A stretch of 15,801 bases of DNA, taken from Campylobacterota bacterium. GTDB taxonomy: Bacteria; Campylobacterota; Campylobacteria; Campylobacterales; Sulfurospirillaceae. Shown here piece by piece: positions 13,557 to 15,801 of the stretch. Below the pieces are notes generated by a model, which saw nothing but the letters and a program-made list of their open reading frames with translations, had not been told where the DNA came from and did no database searches. Made by a program: the position numbers and the translations under genes. Numbering within the stretch: position 1 is the first letter of the stretch; each line of letters opens with the position of its first letter. The stretch spans positions 1-15,801 of the forward strand of contig RZYK01000028.1 of NCBI GenBank assembly GCA_009930355.1. The letters run 5' to 3'.

Positions 13557-13661
13557 ATGAAAAGTTTAATGTGTAGCCTAAGTGAAACCAAAAAAGCCTA
13601 TGATGAATTTATGAGTCGTTTTGAGCAAAAGATGCTTATCATTAGCAATAAAATTTTTTAA
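13557..13661 (+). CDS. 34-aa small ORF divergent from the S24 repressor
   Basis: An ATG-to-TAA frame of 34 codons begins MKSLMCSLSETKKAYDEF and ends MLIISNKIF. It has a good ribosome binding site (AGAGG, 6 nt before the ATG) and is followed 20 nt later by a strong hairpin terminator, so it has the layout of a complete transcription unit. It is mixed hydrophilic with an amphipathic, Lys-containing helix and no membrane segment. I do not recognise it. Its position across a shared operator from a self-cleaving repressor suggests that it may be controlled by that repressor. It may also be the translated part of a small RNA. Confidence 0.5.
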   Translation: MKSLMCSLSETKKAYDEFMSRFEQKMLIISNKIF

Positions 13662-13681
13662 ATCTAAACGTATCAAGAGTA

Positions 13682-13705
13682 AAGAAGCGCCTTAGCGCTT
13701 CTTTT
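13682..13705. terminator. Bidirectional intrinsic terminator
   Basis: AAGAAGCGC and GCGCTTCTT form a perfect 9-bp stem with loop CTTA, followed by TT on the plus strand. It ends the small ORF transcript. The stop codon of the convergent DedA gene lies in the loop, so it probably serves both directions. Confidence 0.8.
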
Positions 13706-14255
13706 GTGTAGCTTTTTGAAAATAAAACCAAATAAGCCCTAAAATAGAGAAGAGAATTACAGGTGCCATAAAAGTGTTATCTGAGAAATAAGCCGCAATA
13801 CGCATTAACAACTCACCTGCTAAATAACTCCCTACCCCTAAAATAAGTGCCCATAAAAAAGCGGAAATTGTGTTGAGTGTATGAAATTTTACTTGTGGAT
13901 ATTTGGTTAACCCAATGGTTAGAGGAACTAAGGTTTTAAGCCCATAAATAAATTTTTGAATAAAAATAATTTTATCCCCATACTTTTTCATTAATAAATG
14001 ACTCAGTGCTAATTTTCGACGGTGTGCTTTAATATAAGGCATAAATGTTTGTTTATTATAACGACCCATATAAAATAAAAAAGCACTACCAATCGTATTA
14101 GCAAGCGAGGCAACAACAATAGATGTTGCTAAATCCATCTTCCCCGTATAAGAGAGCACACCCGCTGCGATAATAGCAACCATGCCACCCCCAAAAGAAT
14201 AAAGAAACAAAATAATGTAACCATAGGTTGAAAGTGAACTAAGAATATCTTCCAC
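13692..14255 (-). CDS. DedA-family membrane protein (187 aa)
   Basis: DedA (VTT/SNARE-associated) proteins are inner-membrane proteins, several of which act as lipid (undecaprenyl phosphate or phospholipid) flippases or affect membrane energetics. Hydrophobic helices, a 'FYMGRY' motif (F/Y-x-x-x-R) and 'FIQKFIYGLKTLVPLTIG' in the usual place of the G-x-x-x-R-x-x-x-P motif are visible, with Lys in place of the conserved Arg. The length of 187 aa is normal. It starts at GTG (14255-14253), with AAGGA overlapping the stop of the SYLF gene 8 nt upstream; the two are tightly coupled. The specific substrate is not known. Confidence 0.85.
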   Translation of the reverse strand: MEDILSSLSTYGYIILFLYSFGGGMVAIIAAGVLSYTGKMDLATSIVVASLANTIGSAFLFYMGRYNKQTFMPYIKAHRRKLALSHLLMKKYGDKIIFIQKFIYGLKTLVPLTIGLTKYPQVKFHTLNTISAFLWALILGVGSYLAGELLMRIAAYFSDNTFMAPVILFSILGLIWFYFQKATQKKR

Positions 14256-14263
14256 AAAAATCC

Positions 14264-14929
14264 TTAATGACTCAATTGTTGTATGCTTTTTAAAAATTCA
14301 TCAATTGCATACGAAGAGAGTAATCCATCGGATTGAATAATTTGATTTGGCATCACATTATTCCCATAGAGCTCAATATTTTGATCATAATCATGATTCA
14401 TCACCGAACCATCAAACGAAACACCTACAAAAGCACCTTGCGTTTTGGTATAGGTATAGACTTCAGCAGAGAAATCCACTTCGCTTCCTCTACCAATACT
14501 ATCACCAGCAGGCCCTGCAGCAACAGAAGCATCCACCCCCAGTGTCATTTTATTATTGGAAAGCTTTTGAACAATGTCACGGCTTTTAAAGAGCATTAGA
14601 ATATCTTTTTTCTCAACCCCTACTTGAAATCCAAGTCCAGCACCACCCAATTTTACAAAAAATGGGTAACTCCATGAACCATCGCTGCGTTTTACCACCA
14701 TTACACCGTTTCCCGTCTTTCCACCTAAAAATAGACTAATTTCAATCGTCGCAGGAAAAACTGCAATGGCTTGAGCATTGGCTAAAACCCGTGGCGGTAT
14801 CTTTATTTTGGAATCACGCATCATATTTTTAAGGACATTAGATGCATCCAATAACTTCTCTTCAGCAGAACCATAAAGTGCGCTAAAAAGTGTCATGCTC
14901 AGTAAACAACTTACCCATAATCTTTTCAT
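14264..14929 (-). CDS. SYLF-domain (YSC84-like) lipid-binding protein, exported (221 aa)
   Basis: A signal peptide (MKRLWVSCLLSMTLFSALYG) is followed by a complete SYLF domain: 'IPPRVLANAQAIAVFPATIE', 'LGGKTGNGVMVVKRSDGSWS' with 'PFFVKLGGAGLGFQVG', 'DASVAAGPAGDSIGRGSEVD' and 'YTYTKTQGAFVGVSFDGSVM'. The family binds lipids; bacterial members are periplasmic or outer-membrane-associated and poorly characterised. The start is placed at ATG 14929, where AAGGAG is 8 nt away; the ATG at 14935 would be only 2 nt from it. It lies between an ABC exporter and a DedA protein in one operon, which points to envelope lipid handling. Confidence 0.9.
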   Translation of the reverse strand: MKRLWVSCLLSMTLFSALYGSAEEKLLDASNVLKNMMRDSKIKIPPRVLANAQAIAVFPATIEISLFLGGKTGNGVMVVKRSDGSWSYPFFVKLGGAGLGFQVGVEKKDILMLFKSRDIVQKLSNNKMTLGVDASVAAGPAGDSIGRGSEVDFSAEVYTYTKTQGAFVGVSFDGSVMNHDYDQNIELYGNNVMPNQIIQSDGLLSSYAIDEFLKSIQQLSH

Positions 14930-14945
14930 TATCATCTCTCCTTTT

Positions 14946-15801
14946 TTACGATAAAAGTTTATAATTGAAAAATGCGCCTTCTTCGCGCATTAATGCCTCT
15001 TGCGTTCCTGATTCTAAAATCTTACCTTTTTCAAGAACATAGATATAATCAGCCTTTTTAATAGTACTTAACCTATGTGCGATAATAATAGTTGTCTTAC
15101 TTTCCAAATAAGCTTCAAGCTCACTAAAAAGCTTTGCTTCTGTATGGACATCCAGCGCAGAGGTGGATTCATCTAAAACAACCACATTTGGATTTTGAAG
15201 TACCATACGAGCAATGCTAAGACGCTGCCTTTGTCCACCTGAAAGCTTGATACCATGTTTTCCAATTTGAGTATTAAGACCTTCTGGCAATTCATTAACA
15301 AAACTATCAAGTTGTGCAATATGCAAGGCTTTTTTAACCAACTCCTTATCCGTTTTTTCATCAATCATTAAATTTTGTGCCATAGACGCATTAAAGAGTT
15401 GAGGATTTTGTAACACCAAAAAGACATTATCTCTAACCACATCCAATCCTATTTCTCTAGTAGAGATGCCATCGACTAGAATATCACCTTGCGTGAGCGG
15501 ATAAAGCCCTACTAATAAATGCGCTAAAGTCGTCTTACCACTACCACTTGCTCCAATAATAGCAATTTTAGAACCTTTAGGGATATGCATATCAATCTCT
15601 TCTAAAATTTTCTTCTCACCATCGTAGCTAAAACTTACCCCTTTAAGTTCAATGGCATTGGTGCTATTTTTCAAAAAAGGATTCTTTACATGTAACCCTC
15701 TCTCTTCGGTTTTAAGGCTTAAAATTTCATTGATTCTATCCAATGCTTTTTGGGCATTATGATAAGAATATTGTATATTCAAAATATCCTGAATAGGAGG
15801 C
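14946..15801 (-). CDS. ABC exporter, ATP-binding half (partial, N-terminus beyond right edge)
   Basis: The frame is open to the edge. The visible beginning, PPIQDILNIQYSYHNAQKALDRI, is the usual end of a transmembrane domain of a fused TMD-NBD exporter, so no start codon should be placed at the TTG at 15782. The nucleotide-binding domain is complete: Walker A 'GASGSGKTT', Q-loop 'LVLQNPQLF', signature 'LSGGQRQR', Walker B 'VVVLDES', D-loop 'SALD' and H-loop 'AHRLS'. It resembles lipid A (MsbA-like) or multidrug/peptide exporters; the substrate cannot be told from this half. It ends 16 nt before the SYLF start, giving an envelope-related operon. Confidence 0.92.
   Translation of the reverse strand, partial: PPIQDILNIQYSYHNAQKALDRINEILSLKTEERGLHVKNPFLKNSTNAIELKGVSFSYDGEKKILEEIDMHIPKGSKIAIIGASGSGKTTLAHLLVGLYPLTQGDILVDGISTREIGLDVVRDNVFLVLQNPQLFNASMAQNLMIDEKTDKELVKKALHIAQLDSFVNELPEGLNTQIGKHGIKLSGGQRQRLSIARMVLQNPNVVVLDESTSALDVHTEAKLFSELEAYLESKTTIIIAHRLSTIKKADYIYVLEKGKILESGTQEALMREEGAFFNYKLLS
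15685..15695. repeat. TTACATGTAA palindrome, copy 9
   Basis: TTTACATGTAA inside the ABC exporter gene, in the linker between membrane and ATPase domains, read as LHVK on the minus strand. Confidence 0.7.

Overview
This window reads as chromosomal DNA of an AT-rich Campylobacterota (epsilonproteobacterium), most like Sulfurospirillum or a close relative. The evidence is codon use, the 'AHQWRQPL' type of histidine kinase, extended -10 promoters (TGnTATAAT) without clear -35 boxes, and the mix of proteins. The species is inferred. No rRNA, tRNA, complete CRISPR array or insertion sequence was found.

Region 1 (1-3063, minus strand) is the upstream end of a type I-B-like CRISPR-cas operon: cas6 (GTG start) followed by a large-subunit gene of the Cas8b/Csh1 kind. 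The 298-bp gap between them is not empty. It holds a sigma70-type promoter, a 28-codon ORF with a strong ribosome binding site and two tandem ATA-ATA pairs, and two degenerate repeat-like segments 67 nt apart flanking a 37-nt spacer-like stretch. It also holds a 13-bp imperfect inverted repeat and one copy of a 16-bp dispersed repeat. This position and layout match the CreTA (CRISPR-regulated toxin-antitoxin) modules known between cas6 and cas8b of other type I-B systems. It is the best candidate here for an undescribed system.

Region 2 (3180-11179) starts with a YbaK-type tRNA deacylase and continues as a signalling cluster. A FIST sensor protein, a soluble histidine kinase, a membrane dCache histidine kinase and a REC-GGDEF-EAL protein lie on the plus strand, with overlapping junctions among the last three. 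An OmpR-type response regulator is convergent with the last gene, and a stand-alone receiver protein is divergent from that regulator. The two kinases are paralogues with an almost identical H-box at DNA level. Together they look like one multi-input phosphorelay and c-di-GMP network.

Region 3 (11265-15801) is mostly housekeeping: a cyclophilin and a BASS-family transporter (plus strand), an S24/LexA-like repressor (minus) with a likely autoregulatory operator and a divergent 34-aa small ORF, then an ABC exporter - SYLF protein - DedA protein run (minus). The ABC gene is cut by the right edge.

Across the whole window the palindrome TTACATGTAA occurs nine times, mostly inside genes and usually in the frame that gives Leu-His-Val-Lys. 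That is far above chance and suggests a genome-wide DNA signal.
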